IMG/VR virus record: IMGVR_UViG_3300005537_000001
Span: 248,001-312,000 of that record
Direction: 5' to 3' (one strand)
DNA length: 64,000 nt
Source: a virus
A program made the translations under genes and the position numbers. Shown piece by piece: positions 34,073-42,787 of the stretch. A model generated the notes under the pieces. It did no database searches, was not told the DNA's origin, and worked only from the letters and a program-made list of their open reading frames with translations. Within the stretch, counting starts at the first letter, position 1. The number at the start of each line of letters is the position of its first letter.

Positions 34073-34114
34073 TGACGTACTCCCTCTCTAATAACAATCC
34101 CATAGGAGATCAAT

Positions 34115-34450
34115 ATGGCAAAGAACCAGCTGGTGGTGCCCGGCAGAAAGAAATCATTCACTGAAATTTCTGACATCATCAAAAATCCATCGACAAACTC
34201 CAAGCTTAAAGCATTCATCGATGAAGCGGTAAATGCAAAAATCAAAATTCTAGATCAAAATGAAGCTATCAAGGGTCTTCGCGATGAAGCTCTTAATCAG
34301 CTCGGTCTTCAACCAAAAATGTTCAACTTTCTTGTTAGCTTGATGTTCAACAACAACTTTGACGAGAAGCTGCACGAGATCGGTGAGCAGGAGACCGCCA
34401 TCGAGGGGTTGATGCAGACTGGATCCTCAGCGAAATCGGATGATGAATGA
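34115..34450 (+). CDS. dsbA: DsbA-like double-strand DNA-binding protein
   Basis: 111 residues (T4 DsbA has 89). The central part NAKIKILDQNEAIKGLRDEA then LNQLGLQPKMFNFLVSLMF matches the T4 pattern of KLKI..YNE.IK.IR..A, LGVDGKMFN.LL.L. In T4, DsbA binds DNA near late promoters and modulates late transcription. The N-terminus is longer here and the C-terminus acidic. It precedes the polymerase gene with an ATG overlap. Confidence 0.7.
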   Translation: MAKNQLVVPGRKKSFTEISDIIKNPSTNSKLKAFIDEAVNAKIKILDQNEAIKGLRDEALNQLGLQPKMFNFLVSLMFNNNFDEKLHEIGEQETAIEGLMQTGSSAKSDDE

Positions 34451-37275
34451 TATCTGATTTGAATTCCGAAAAGCGGAATTATGTGGCGGCATGGGCTGAT
34501 TACAAAAGCGATAAAATTGTAGTCATCGAGCGTGATGCTAGCGGTAAGCGACATCGCAAGCGCTATAATCCTCCATATTATTTCTACGTCCCAGATGAAG
34601 AGGAAGGAACAGAAACCTCAATCTTCGGTGATAAGCTGACTCGAGCTGAATTTGGGACGCGCGAAGAATATACGGCCGCGAAGGAACAATTTCAAGTCAA
34701 GTTTGAATCGGATATTTCACCGCTTCGGCGAATTCTCATGGACATCTATTATGGGCGTCCAACTCCTATCGTGCATTACGCGTTCCTTGACATCGAGGTA
34801 GATTATTCACAGGCACTCGGATTCGCTGGCCCGCAAAACCCATACGCGCCAATCAACGCGCTATCAATCTACCAGTCATGGACTGGTAAATATCTTTCAT
34901 ACGTGGTTCCCCCTAAGGGGTGGTCTGGGTCAGTTGATGATTTATATTCTGAGATAGACAAGCTTATTTCAGAAGGTAAGCTGCGTAAAAGCATAATTCC
35001 AGAAATCATCATATGCAGAGATGAAACTGACATTCTCAACAAGCTGGTTGAAGCGGTTGAGGATGCCGACATTCTTTCGGGATGGAATTCAGAATTTTAC
35101 GATATTCCATACATTTGCTTAAGAATTAAACATCTTTTGGGTTGCGGATCATTAGAGATACAGCCGCTGCAGAAGGAAAATTGCGGTGATGGAAAGCGTT
35201 GTAAAAAATGCGAACTAGCATTAGCAAAACTAGATCATCAGGGATGTTCAGGGCCCAAATTGGAGTGGAAACGTAAATTTAATGTTATTAAGGGTCAACC
35301 TAAGGATATAGGTGGTAAGGAACTGGATCCTCTTTTTGTATTCACAGGTAAATCTCACTTAGACTACATGGCGCTCTTCAAGAAATTTACATTTGAAGGT
35401 CGAACGTCATATTCACTTGGCAACATCCTAAGTGAAGAAGTAGACGTTGGTAAGTTGGAATATGATGGCACGCTTGAGCACCTATACAAAAATAATTTTC
35501 CACTGTTTACAGCCTATAACTTCAGAGACGTTGATGGTCTTGTTCAGCTTGATCAAAAATTTAAATTCATCGCGCTCGTAAATCAAATGGCGCATGAAAA
35601 CACCGTAGAATTCAAGCACATGCTTGGAACGGTTGCATATGTTGAGACAGCTATCGCAAACCACGCGCACTATGTTCTCAACAAGCGCGTTCATGATAAA
35701 AATATCATCGAGCATGACAAAGTTGAAGGCGCCATCGTTATGACGCCAAAAATCGGCCTTCATCCCTACGTAGGATCGGTCGATATCAAATCTCAGTATC
35801 CTAATACCATTCGCTCTCTCAATATTTCTCCCGAGATGATTCGTGGGCAGTTTGAAGCTAACGAACAAGCATGGCAGGATATTCGCGATGGCAAGGAAGT
35901 TCAACACACCCTGATTCTTGAAAGCGGTGGCATTGAATCGCACACCGCTGAGGAATGGAGATGGGAACTGCTGCAAAGACAGTGGGCGATATCAGCGTAC
36001 GGTACCGTATTTGATCAAAGTCAAGGTCCTGGCATCGTTGCGCAGGTAGTAGGATTCTGGTATGAGGAGCGCAAGCGCCTCCAGAAGGAAAAGAAGAAAT
36101 TTGACAAGCTCGCTAAGGACGAAACAGATCCTGCCAAGAAGAAGGAGTATGAGAAGCAGGCGGAGCACTTCGATCTTCTGCAGCTTACCAAGAAGATCTC
36201 CATGAACTCTCTTTACGGTGCGCTCCTCAACGTTGCGTTTAGATTTGGTGATGAGCGAATGGGCGCATCAGTAACAGCGACTGGACGAGCAATCACCACG
36301 CACGTAGTTGAAACTCTCAGCGACATCCTTACAGGTTCTCGCACCGGCTTCAACGTAAAAAGATTCATCAATAAGAAAAGCGGTAAGAGAGAAGTAACTT
36401 ACGAACCAATCTCAGATGCCATCATCTACGGTGATACCGATTCATGCTACTTCAAAACGTACGCGGACAACAAAGCTGATGCCGTAGAGACTGCAGATCT
36501 GGCAGCCACCCAGCTGAACGCCTCTTTCAAACCATTCATGACAACAGCTTTTAGCTGTCAGCCAGATTTTGCTATCTTCATCGAAGCTGGGCGTGAAATC
36601 GTTGCGGTGAGGGGTTTGTTTCAGGCGAAGAAGAAATACGTTCTCAAGATAGTCGATCTAGAAGGATTTCCACCAAAACCAGATAAAGAGATCAAGAGCC
36701 AGGGATCAGAAATCAAAAAGGCTGATACGCCCAAGATCATTCAGAAATTCTTGAAGAAAACGGTCGACATGATCCTAGATGGATCAGATTATGATTCCAT
36801 CTGCACGTTTGTAAATCAGCAGCGCAAGGAAATTTTGAAGACCAAGATCAACGTGTTCCAAATAGGGGTTACCAAGCAAGTAAATAAGCTTGATAAGTTC
36901 CTAGCGGAGTACAACAACCCGGGCACGGTACGAAGTGAATCAGGGCGCAAGCTCAGCGTCCCAGGTCATGTTAGAGCCGCGTGCAACTACAATTTTCTGC
37001 TCAACACCTTCGATAAGGGTTCAAAGGATATTCGGTCTGGTGACAAGGCCACTGTTTATTATCTCAGACCCAATCAATTCAATTTTGATTCAATAGCCTT
37101 TCCAGCTGAGAACAGCAAATTTCCCAAATGGTTTGAAGAAAACTTCAAAGTAGACATCAAGAGAACCGAAGACAAAATGTTTGACAACAAGCTGAAGGGA
37201 ATTTTCAAGGCGCTCGGCAAAGATGTTCCATCGCCGCAATCAGTGCTCACGAATAGTATATTGGATTTCGGATGA
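34447..37275 (+). CDS. 43: DNA polymerase, family B (T4 gp43-like)
   Basis: 942 residues (T4 gp43 has 898). Exonuclease motif I FLDIEVDYS with Asp115 and Glu117; polymerase motif A VDIKSQYPNTIRSLNIS near 444; motif B KISMNSLYGALLN near 584; motif C IIYGDTDSCYF near 658. Unlike T4 there is a Cys-rich insertion of about 45 residues around 228-275 (NCGDGKRCKKCE ... HQGC), probably a zinc site in the exonuclease region. This is the replicative polymerase with proofreading. Upstream and downstream genes overlap in ATGA. Confidence 0.95.
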   Translation: MISDLNSEKRNYVAAWADYKSDKIVVIERDASGKRHRKRYNPPYYFYVPDEEEGTETSIFGDKLTRAEFGTREEYTAAKEQFQVKFESDISPLRRILMDIYYGRPTPIVHYAFLDIEVDYSQALGFAGPQNPYAPINALSIYQSWTGKYLSYVVPPKGWSGSVDDLYSEIDKLISEGKLRKSIIPEIIICRDETDILNKLVEAVEDADILSGWNSEFYDIPYICLRIKHLLGCGSLEIQPLQKENCGDGKRCKKCELALAKLDHQGCSGPKLEWKRKFNVIKGQPKDIGGKELDPLFVFTGKSHLDYMALFKKFTFEGRTSYSLGNILSEEVDVGKLEYDGTLEHLYKNNFPLFTAYNFRDVDGLVQLDQKFKFIALVNQMAHENTVEFKHMLGTVAYVETAIANHAHYVLNKRVHDKNIIEHDKVEGAIVMTPKIGLHPYVGSVDIKSQYPNTIRSLNISPEMIRGQFEANEQAWQDIRDGKEVQHTLILESGGIESHTAEEWRWELLQRQWAISAYGTVFDQSQGPGIVAQVVGFWYEERKRLQKEKKKFDKLAKDETDPAKKKEYEKQAEHFDLLQLTKKISMNSLYGALLNVAFRFGDERMGASVTATGRAITTHVVETLSDILTGSRTGFNVKRFINKKSGKREVTYEPISDAIIYGDTDSCYFKTYADNKADAVETADLAATQLNASFKPFMTTAFSCQPDFAIFIEAGREIVAVRGLFQAKKKYVLKIVDLEGFPPKPDKEIKSQGSEIKKADTPKIIQKFLKKTVDMILDGSDYDSICTFVNQQRKEILKTKINVFQIGVTKQVNKLDKFLAEYNNPGTVRSESGRKLSVPGHVRAACNYNFLLNTFDKGSKDIRSGDKATVYYLRPNQFNFDSIAFPAENSKFPKWFEENFKVDIKRTEDKMFDNKLKGIFKALGKDVPSPQSVLTNSILDFG

Positions 37276-37505
37276 TAATTCCTGGATTATACACTCCTGA
37301 CGAGTTCATCTCACCTCTAATTGGTCAATTTAAACTTGAGGGAACAACGCTACATGTTTATGTTGGCGTAAATAACTACAATTGGGTAGAACTGGGCGAG
37401 ATACGCAGCGCGTGGATTATTATTGCGGCTGCTTTAGCAGAGGCTGGCTGGACTGCAGATGAAGTGATCGCGATAATGAAAAATATCAGACCGAGAGAAA
37501 CATGA
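37272..37505 (+). CDS. small hypothetical protein
   Basis: 77 residues, starting inside the polymerase stop (ATGA). Strand-rich N-terminus (TLHVYVGVNNYNWVEL) and a helix (AWIIIAAALAEAGW). Sits between polymerase and clamp candidate; function unknown. Confidence 0.55.
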   Translation: MIIPGLYTPDEFISPLIGQFKLEGTTLHVYVGVNNYNWVELGEIRSAWIIIAAALAEAGWTADEVIAIMKNIRPRET

Positions 37506-38254
37506 AACTGACACCACAAGACACCAAGAATCTTCTATCAGTTCTTACCGCGTGCGCGGTAGGAGGAATAGAGTCAATCATAATCGAAGATGGCATCGCC
37601 CGCGGAGCTAATGAGGCGAGGACTTTTGCCATTCTTACCACCGACAGCGATGTTCCCAAGCTTCCACAGAAGATGGGATTAGGATCTGACAAGGCTGCCC
37701 GCTTAAGCTCTCTCAGACAGCGTCTTGAGCTTTTCGGCGGAGACACCAGCACCATCATCGATGCTAAGGAAACGGAACGAGGTGAAATAAGCTCACTCGA
37801 TATCACGTCCGGTAAAAACAAAGTTCAATTTCGCTGCACGTCTGCGATGCTGATCAAAGCTCCAAAAAGCATAAATGATGTACCAACGTTCAAGCTGTTT
37901 GTAACGAGACCTGAGCTGAAAATGATTCTTAATTCGATTAAGATTATGGGCGGAAAAACCGTTCAGATAATCATCAAGAAGGATCGTACCGCTCAAATCA
38001 TCGCCGTAGATGAAGCGAATGATCCATTTACTACGGCCCTTGAAACTCCGGTAGAGATATTAACCGGCGATGAGCAGGATTCGGTAGTTCACTACTATCA
38101 TGGTGATATTTTCCATTCTACGCTGAGAGCTCAAGCTGATGTTGACGTCATAACCTTTGATGTCGGATCATCTGGAACGATCCGCGCAAAGATACATGGG
38201 CATTCTGTTGTCGTGATGCCCAAGATTCCAGAAAATTCAGACGAGGAAGAATAA
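37502..38254 (+). CDS. 45: sliding clamp candidate (T4 gp45-like)
   Basis: 250 residues; T4 gp45 has 228. The start MKLTPQDTKNLLSVL resembles MKLSKDTTALLKNFA of T4, and the body alternates strands in a two-domain pattern (SLDITSGKNKVQFRC and ISVNILLINDEN-like TVQIIIKKDRTAQII). Position two genes downstream of the polymerase supports it. In T4 the trimeric clamp tethers the polymerase and activates late transcription. Similarity is moderate, so a related strand-rich accessory protein is the alternative. Confidence 0.6.
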   Translation: MKLTPQDTKNLLSVLTACAVGGIESIIIEDGIARGANEARTFAILTTDSDVPKLPQKMGLGSDKAARLSSLRQRLELFGGDTSTIIDAKETERGEISSLDITSGKNKVQFRCTSAMLIKAPKSINDVPTFKLFVTRPELKMILNSIKIMGGKTVQIIIKKDRTAQIIAVDEANDPFTTALETPVEILTGDEQDSVVHYYHGDIFHSTLRAQADVDVITFDVGSSGTIRAKIHGHSVVVMPKIPENSDEEE

Positions 38255-38255
38255 C

Positions 38256-38636
38256 ATGTCGGAACAACCAATCGCCCCAATTCGCCAAAGCAGCTTTTCG
38301 GATGCCGTGACCATCGGCGCCCTCAACACTAAGCTTGCAGAAGCTAACGCGGCCCTCGCGAAATGGAAAATAAGCATTCTCGGAGATGTGGTAGCTGCAG
38401 AAGGCGGCTTTGCCGTCAAGCTTAACATCTTCAACGGCAATGACCGAGGATTTATCTACGTAATTACTCCTGAGGATGTTGAGTATTATTCAGCTGATCA
38501 ATCTGGGTTGATCGATACTCTTGTAGAGTTGGTTCACACGCATCTCTTCAAGGAGCTAATCAAGAATGAGCTTACCCCATTCGTTGCAAATGGTATTCGA
38601 AACGCAGCGCTGCGCAAATCGCAGAATAAATCATGA
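38256..38636 (+). CDS. hypothetical protein
   Basis: 126 residues; ATG one base after the previous TAA. Helical N-terminus (LNTKLAEANAALAKWK), then strands (GFIYVITPEDVEYY) and a helical C-terminus with basic residues (RNAALRKSQNKS). Possibly a replication accessory protein from position only. Confidence 0.55.
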   Translation: MSEQPIAPIRQSSFSDAVTIGALNTKLAEANAALAKWKISILGDVVAAEGGFAVKLNIFNGNDRGFIYVITPEDVEYYSADQSGLIDTLVELVHTHLFKELIKNELTPFVANGIRNAALRKSQNKS

Positions 38637-38947
38637 AGCAGAGTTGGTTAGTAGCCCTTAAGGAAAAACTATCGAGGCGATCAAAGCAGCCATGGGCATG
38701 CTTTGAAACAACAGGTCCTGATGCAGCCGGTAAGCTTGGATTTTCGATAGCGTGGAATCCCGCCTTTACCGAAAATCTTCAGAAGCTAGGTATGGCTGGT
38801 CAGACTGACGAGGAAACCATCCAGCTGTTCTTTCTACAGCTTAGAATGATTCCAGATAGCATGAATCCAGATTCTGAAGTTGCAGCGGTAAATCCGGAAG
38901 CAACGCCAAATCTTACCGATGAAGCCAACAAATTCGTAAGAGGTTAA
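38633..38947 (+). CDS. hypothetical protein
   Basis: 104 residues, ATGA overlap. Basic start (LKEKLSRRSKQPW) and an internal GKLGFSIAWN strand. No family recognised. Confidence 0.5.
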   Translation: MKQSWLVALKEKLSRRSKQPWACFETTGPDAAGKLGFSIAWNPAFTENLQKLGMAGQTDEETIQLFFLQLRMIPDSMNPDSEVAAVNPEATPNLTDEANKFVRG

Positions 38948-38949
38948 AC

Positions 38950-39405
38950 ATGAATGTGACCGTGTGCGCTAAAATACGCCCATCACAAAGCAAAAAGTTG
39001 GGTGGTGTTAGACAGATGTGCGGTAACCCACACGCGCATGATGGCGAATGTGGTAGTTGGATACTTGTATCTCAGCCAGAACATGCTGTGGCTATGAGAA
39101 CCCATACTATCAAGCTGGTTGAGCTAGAGGAACGCAACGTGCCAACGCTAGAAACAATTCTCACCGAAATTCGCTCAGAGCGAACCCATCAAGATAAGAA
39201 ATGGGGAACAAAGTTTGATGATGCAAACACCATCAATGACTGGGCCGCCTATGCTAACATTTATCTCAGCAATGCTACGACGATGAAGGCATCGCGCGAG
39301 GAGCAGCGCGAAGGTATCCTCCAGGCGGCAAGCCTTCTCATAGCTGCGCTCGAAGCATTTGACCGCAATCGCGGCTTCCCAGCTCGTCACTACGATAAGA
39401 AATAA
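38950..39405 (+). CDS. hypothetical protein with common phage C-domain
   Basis: 151 residues. N-terminal part has Cys and His residues (CAKIRPSQS, MCGNPHAHDGECG) that could bind metal. The C-terminal half has the widespread phage pattern EIRSERTHQDKKWG...DWAAYANIYL...AASLLIAALEAFDR, seen in many phages but not characterised. Function unknown. Confidence 0.6.
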   Translation: MNVTVCAKIRPSQSKKLGGVRQMCGNPHAHDGECGSWILVSQPEHAVAMRTHTIKLVELEERNVPTLETILTEIRSERTHQDKKWGTKFDDANTINDWAAYANIYLSNATTMKASREEQREGILQAASLLIAALEAFDRNRGFPARHYDKK

Positions 39406-39420
39406 TTGGAAAAATAATCT

Positions 39421-40419
39421 ATGAAGCGAATGGTAGTAGACACGGCTAACCTCCTTTTCCGAGTTGCCGCGGCGCATGGCAAATACAACCAAACTGGTAC
39501 GGCTGAAGAGCGAGCTGGATTAGCTTTACATATGGCGCTTAACAGCTTGAACAAATATTACAAGATGTTCAAGCCCGATCAAGTGGCTATGACGTTTGAA
39601 GGATTTAACAACTGGCGAAAAGAATACACCAAATCCTCCGCGTGCAAATCGCAGAAGGTGTACAAGGCTAATCGAGTGAAGGATCCATCGATGATTCCCT
39701 TCTTTGAGCTCATCAAGGCTTTCGAAGATTTGGCGCGCAATCATACCTCGCTAGTTTGCCTATCTGCACCAACCCTTGAAGGTGACGATCTTTTCGCTGG
39801 GTACGTTCAGCGCTTCACCGAAGCCGGAGATGAGGTTATCGGTATCTCTGGCGACAAGGACTTTGTTCAACTACTCAAGTATAAGAATTTTCAGCTCATC
39901 AATCCAGATACCGGCAAACCTCGCAATCTAATCGACGTCTGCGGAGTAGATGATTCAATCTTCTTCATGTTCGAGAAGGGCATGCGCGGTGATAAGGGTG
40001 ACAACGTGTTTCCTGCCTATCCTCGCGTGCTCAAGAAGCGCCTGCTAAAGTGTCTCAACAATGACTATGAGCTCACGAAGATCATGAATGAAACGTGGAG
40101 CTTTACTGATCCAGAAACTAAGCTGGAAACAACCTATCGCGTTGGAGATCTCTTTGATGAAAATATCTTGCTCATGGATCTCAGCGCTCAACCAGAAAGC
40201 GTGAAGAAGGTAATAAGCGACACGCTAGATCATGAGTTGGTAAATCATGGCAAGTGGAATTTTTTTCAGTTTACCAAATTCTGTGGTAAATATGGTTTGA
40301 AGCAGATAGCAGAAAATTCTACACAATTCGCAAAATTATTTTCCGTAACCGGAACAAACTCTCCGCATAGAGAAGAAACGGAAGCTATCGCTAAGAAGAA
40401 AGAGCTGCTTGAATTTTGA
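39421..40419 (+). CDS. rnh: 5'-3' exonuclease, T4 RNase H / FEN family
   Basis: 332 residues (T4 RNase H has 305). Acidic active-site motifs in order: MVVDTANLLFR with Asp7, TLEGDDLFAGY with Asp122 and Asp123, GISGDKDFVQLL near 143, and GMRGDKGDNVFPAYP near 193. In T4 this nuclease removes RNA primers and 5' flaps during lagging-strand synthesis. The gene follows two non-overlapping small genes and is closely followed by the convergent homing endonuclease remnant. Confidence 0.9.
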   Translation: MKRMVVDTANLLFRVAAAHGKYNQTGTAEERAGLALHMALNSLNKYYKMFKPDQVAMTFEGFNNWRKEYTKSSACKSQKVYKANRVKDPSMIPFFELIKAFEDLARNHTSLVCLSAPTLEGDDLFAGYVQRFTEAGDEVIGISGDKDFVQLLKYKNFQLINPDTGKPRNLIDVCGVDDSIFFMFEKGMRGDKGDNVFPAYPRVLKKRLLKCLNNDYELTKIMNETWSFTDPETKLETTYRVGDLFDENILLMDLSAQPESVKKVISDTLDHELVNHGKWNFFQFTKFCGKYGLKQIAENSTQFAKLFSVTGTNSPHREETEAIAKKKELLEF

Positions 40420-41114
40420 TTCGATGGAATAATTCTTCTTTAGTTAAAGTTGATTTAGAATTCTTTTTACAATTGTGCCTCCACGGAATCATTTTCAAAT
40501 TGCATCTGTGACCTATTATTTCGGGTTCTATGTTTTGTAAAAATCCATCTTTGATAGACAAAAGATGATCCAATTTGATATGCTCCAGGCACGCCGCAAA
40601 GTCCTCGACGCTCGAAATGTTCTAATAACGTAAGATCATTTTTGAAGGTGACGCGCATGCAGGCCGATCGATATTTTTCGAATTTAGATCGTTTAGCATC
40701 TGGTAGATGTAGACCCTTTTCGATTTTCGTTTTGTGCGCCTTAATGTACATCGCATTATATTTTTCCTGGGACATACTCAATGCACGCTTTTGGGCTCTA
40801 TTTGCTATTCCAGTGTCACCCATAGTTTGTAGAATCATTTTTTGAGTACAGTCAGACGAGCACGTTTTATTGTATCTGGGGATTCCTCTCTCTTCAAATC
40901 TAACAGCACCCCCACATATTTGACATGTTGGACGCTCAATTAGTTCGGCGTTGATGAAATGTAATCTCTCTTTAAGAGAGGCAGAGGTAAGTATTTTTGT
41001 TGCTTGATTTATTTCTTCGAGTACATCTGGTCGACAACGAATCATTCGTTGCGCGTTGACATTTATTCTATCTGCGCCCAATATTTTAAGCTGGATTAAT
41101 TTATCTTTCATCAA
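40391..41114 (-). pseudogene. frameshifted HNH homing endonuclease
   Basis: Two overlapping minus-strand reading frames together make one homing endonuclease of about 240 residues. The first (ATG at 41114) has a zinc-like CQIC...CSSDC pair and reaches LEHFERRGLCGVPGAYQI, then shifts into a meaningless tail. The second continues exactly where the family motif should (DHLLSIKDGF, HRCNLKMIPWRHN, KKNSKS). An extra G (C at 40570-40571 on the plus strand) after QI breaks the frame. Family members read YQIDH here. The gene could be dead, rescued by frameshifting, or affected by a sequencing error. Its 3' end overlaps the RNase H gene by 29 bases; a reverse late promoter lies upstream at 41139-41146. 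Confidence 0.75.
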
Positions 41115-41138
41115 ATGATCTCACAATATTTTATGGGA

Positions 41139-41146
41139 TATTTATC
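41139..41146 (-). promoter_or_regulatory. T4-type late promoter variant (GATAAATA), minus strand
   Basis: Reverse-complement GATAAATA 24 bases upstream of the ATG of the homing endonuclease. Homing genes in T4 are often expressed late from their own promoters, which fits. Confidence 0.5.
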
Positions 41147-41169
41147 CTGATCAATCATCCTGTCTCCGC

Positions 41170-41177
41170 TATAAATA
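41170..41177 (+). promoter_or_regulatory. T4-type late promoter (TATAAATA)
   Basis: Perfect TATAAATA, 74 bases before the ATG at 41252. It is back-to-back with the minus-strand late promoter at 41139, so the two late genes diverge here. CCAGGT occurs three times in the leader after the octamer. Confidence 0.7.
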
Positions 41178-41251
41178 CCAGGTACCTACCAGGTATGGGG
41201 TTTTTCAAAACGTAAGCACGTCATCCCCAAATAGCAATAGGAGACTCCAAC

Positions 41252-41698
41252 ATGGCACAGGCTAAAGACACAATCGAATTATCTCAAACTTCCCTTCCAC
41301 ATGTATTTCTCTGCGACATCGACGACTCGGGTCTGCTCAAGGAAATTTTGGTTGTTAAGAAGTTCAAGGATGGTTCAATCTACTACGTAGAAATCGACAC
41401 CCTCCACACGATCGACAAGGGTCGCATCAAGAAAATCGTATCCTCACAACACGCCGACAAGTATGAGTGCTGGGAACTTCTCTCACAGGCGCGTCTTTCA
41501 AACGGCATGAACGCTCTAGATTTCTTCCACAGCAACAACGTCAAGGTCAAGCGCCCTCGTGGTGCTCGCGCGGTAACTGGCTCTCTCGAGCAGGTACAGG
41601 CGTATGGTTCTGACAAGCTGATTGGTACCGAATTCGGCACCAACCCAGCTGAAATTAACCTAGACAAGGCTTCTGGCGTATTCGTTCCTAAGTCATAA
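41252..41698 (+). CDS. probable late/virion protein
   Basis: 148 residues behind a perfect late promoter and followed by a strong hairpin, so monocistronic and probably abundant. Alternating strands (VFLCDIDDSGLLKEILVV, SIYYVEIDTLHTI) and a Arg-rich stretch (VKVKRPRGARAV). GGAG ribosome site. No family recognised. Confidence 0.6.
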   Translation: MAQAKDTIELSQTSLPHVFLCDIDDSGLLKEILVVKKFKDGSIYYVEIDTLHTIDKGRIKKIVSSQHADKYECWELLSQARLSNGMNALDFFHSNNVKVKRPRGARAVTGSLEQVQAYGSDKLIGTEFGTNPAEINLDKASGVFVPKS

Positions 41699-41720
41699 TC
41701 TGCTTCGCGTTAGAAAATCA

Positions 41721-41750
41721 CAGGGCTTACTTAACATAACGTAAGCCCTG
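41721..41750 (+). terminator. strong hairpin terminator
   Basis: CAGGGCTTAC-TTAACATAAC-GTAAGCCCTG: perfect 10-bp stem with a 10-base loop, 22 bases after the preceding TAA. No clear T-run on the plus strand. Confidence 0.6.
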
Positions 41751-41779
41751 TGTACTATACGGAGGTTGCGTGTTATAAT
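41751..41779 (+). promoter_or_regulatory. sigma70-like promoter, TGTACT-17-TATAAT
   Basis: TGTACT at 41751-41756 and TATAAT at 41774-41779, spacer 17, with an extended -10 (TGT before TATAAT). It drives the transglycosylase-primase-helicase run. GGAGATG ribosome site at 41809-41815. Confidence 0.6.
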
Positions 41780-41817
41780 CTAACGACAGACCGACCCTAA
41801 TAAGGAAGGAGATGTAG

Positions 41818-42459
41818 ATGAAACTTAGCAGCGCTTTGGTTTCAGTGTTAACGATGTTTGTAGTTGGAGTTGTGGTAGGAAATTTATTTCAATCACCTCC
41901 TCCGCAAGTGAACATCCCGGTAGCACCCAACGACGGTAGTGGCTACGAAATAAAATACCCGGAACATCCCACACGACGACAATCACAGATACTTGGACTA
42001 GCTTTTGACATCGCTAAGAGAGACGGTCATAAGTATCCGCAGCTTCTCCAGGGAATTATCCTTCAAGAAACGTTAGCTGGAGATTTGAAGCGATACAAGG
42101 TAATTGGGCAGGAATTCGGACTTAAACCTAACCAGCGGTATTACGGAGTGTCGCAAATCAAGCTGGCAGCGACGTGGGAAGTTTTAAGACGCTATCCAGA
42201 AATGTGGGAGCAATTTGCATTTAACACCCACACTGACGAAGAGATTATCGCGAAGCTTGTAGATGATGATCACTTCAACATGGCCGTAGCTAGCAAGTAT
42301 CTGCTAATACTTGGTGAGCGCGGTTATGATACAATGGCTTCACTGGCCTGCGCGTACAACAAGGGTGCAGGTGGAGCTCGAAAAACAGATCCTAAAACAG
42401 ACCCATATTCAATGGGCGTCATGGCACACATTGGAGTTATAGCACGAAATGGCCAATAA
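41818..42459 (+). CDS. lytic transglycosylase (SLT-like), membrane-anchored
   Basis: 213 residues. N-terminal hydrophobic segment (SALVSVLTMFVVGVVVGNLF, 5-24) acts as signal anchor. Catalytic Glu84 in GIILQETLAG, the YYGVSQIKLAA block, DHFNMAVASKYLLIL, and ACAYNKGAGGA: the order E, GxxQ, then AYN of the SLT fold. It would cleave peptidoglycan in the periplasm, either for entry-related or late lysis-related wall opening. It sits in a replication operon, which suggests expression before the lysis genes. Confidence 0.75.
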   Translation: MKLSSALVSVLTMFVVGVVVGNLFQSPPPQVNIPVAPNDGSGYEIKYPEHPTRRQSQILGLAFDIAKRDGHKYPQLLQGIILQETLAGDLKRYKVIGQEFGLKPNQRYYGVSQIKLAATWEVLRRYPEMWEQFAFNTHTDEEIIAKLVDDDHFNMAVASKYLLILGERGYDTMASLACAYNKGAGGARKTDPKTDPYSMGVMAHIGVIARNGQ

Positions 42460-42787
42460 AATAGAAGAATACGTTGAGAAACTTGACGACGATGAGAAGA
42501 TAAAAATCATCAATGGATACGAAGTTCTTTCGTCGACGGGCGTAATTGGTGATGAACCTATCCGCACTCACGCGGAAGCTCTCATGAAGGAAGAACTATC
42601 TTTCAGCGCCTCACATGTGTCCATGTGGATGTCTCAGGTGGCGTTTGAATGCTATCGCTATTTCGCGTGGAAGGAAATTAGTATGAGGTTGATCGCACAG
42701 GCTGAGATGAATTATTACAAAAATAAGAAAGAAACGCTAACACCAATACCTCCCGGCTATACGCTTGATCAAACTCCAGAAGCTTGA
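42449..42787 (+). CDS. hypothetical protein
   Basis: 112 residues, overlapping the transglycosylase end by 11 bases. Mostly helical (IEEYVEKLDDDEKIKII; SHVSMWMSQVAFECYRYF). Position just before the primase may hint at a replication link. No family recognised. Confidence 0.55.
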   Translation: MANKIEEYVEKLDDDEKIKIINGYEVLSSTGVIGDEPIRTHAEALMKEELSFSASHVSMWMSQVAFECYRYFAWKEISMRLIAQAEMNYYKNKKETLTPIPPGYTLDQTPEA

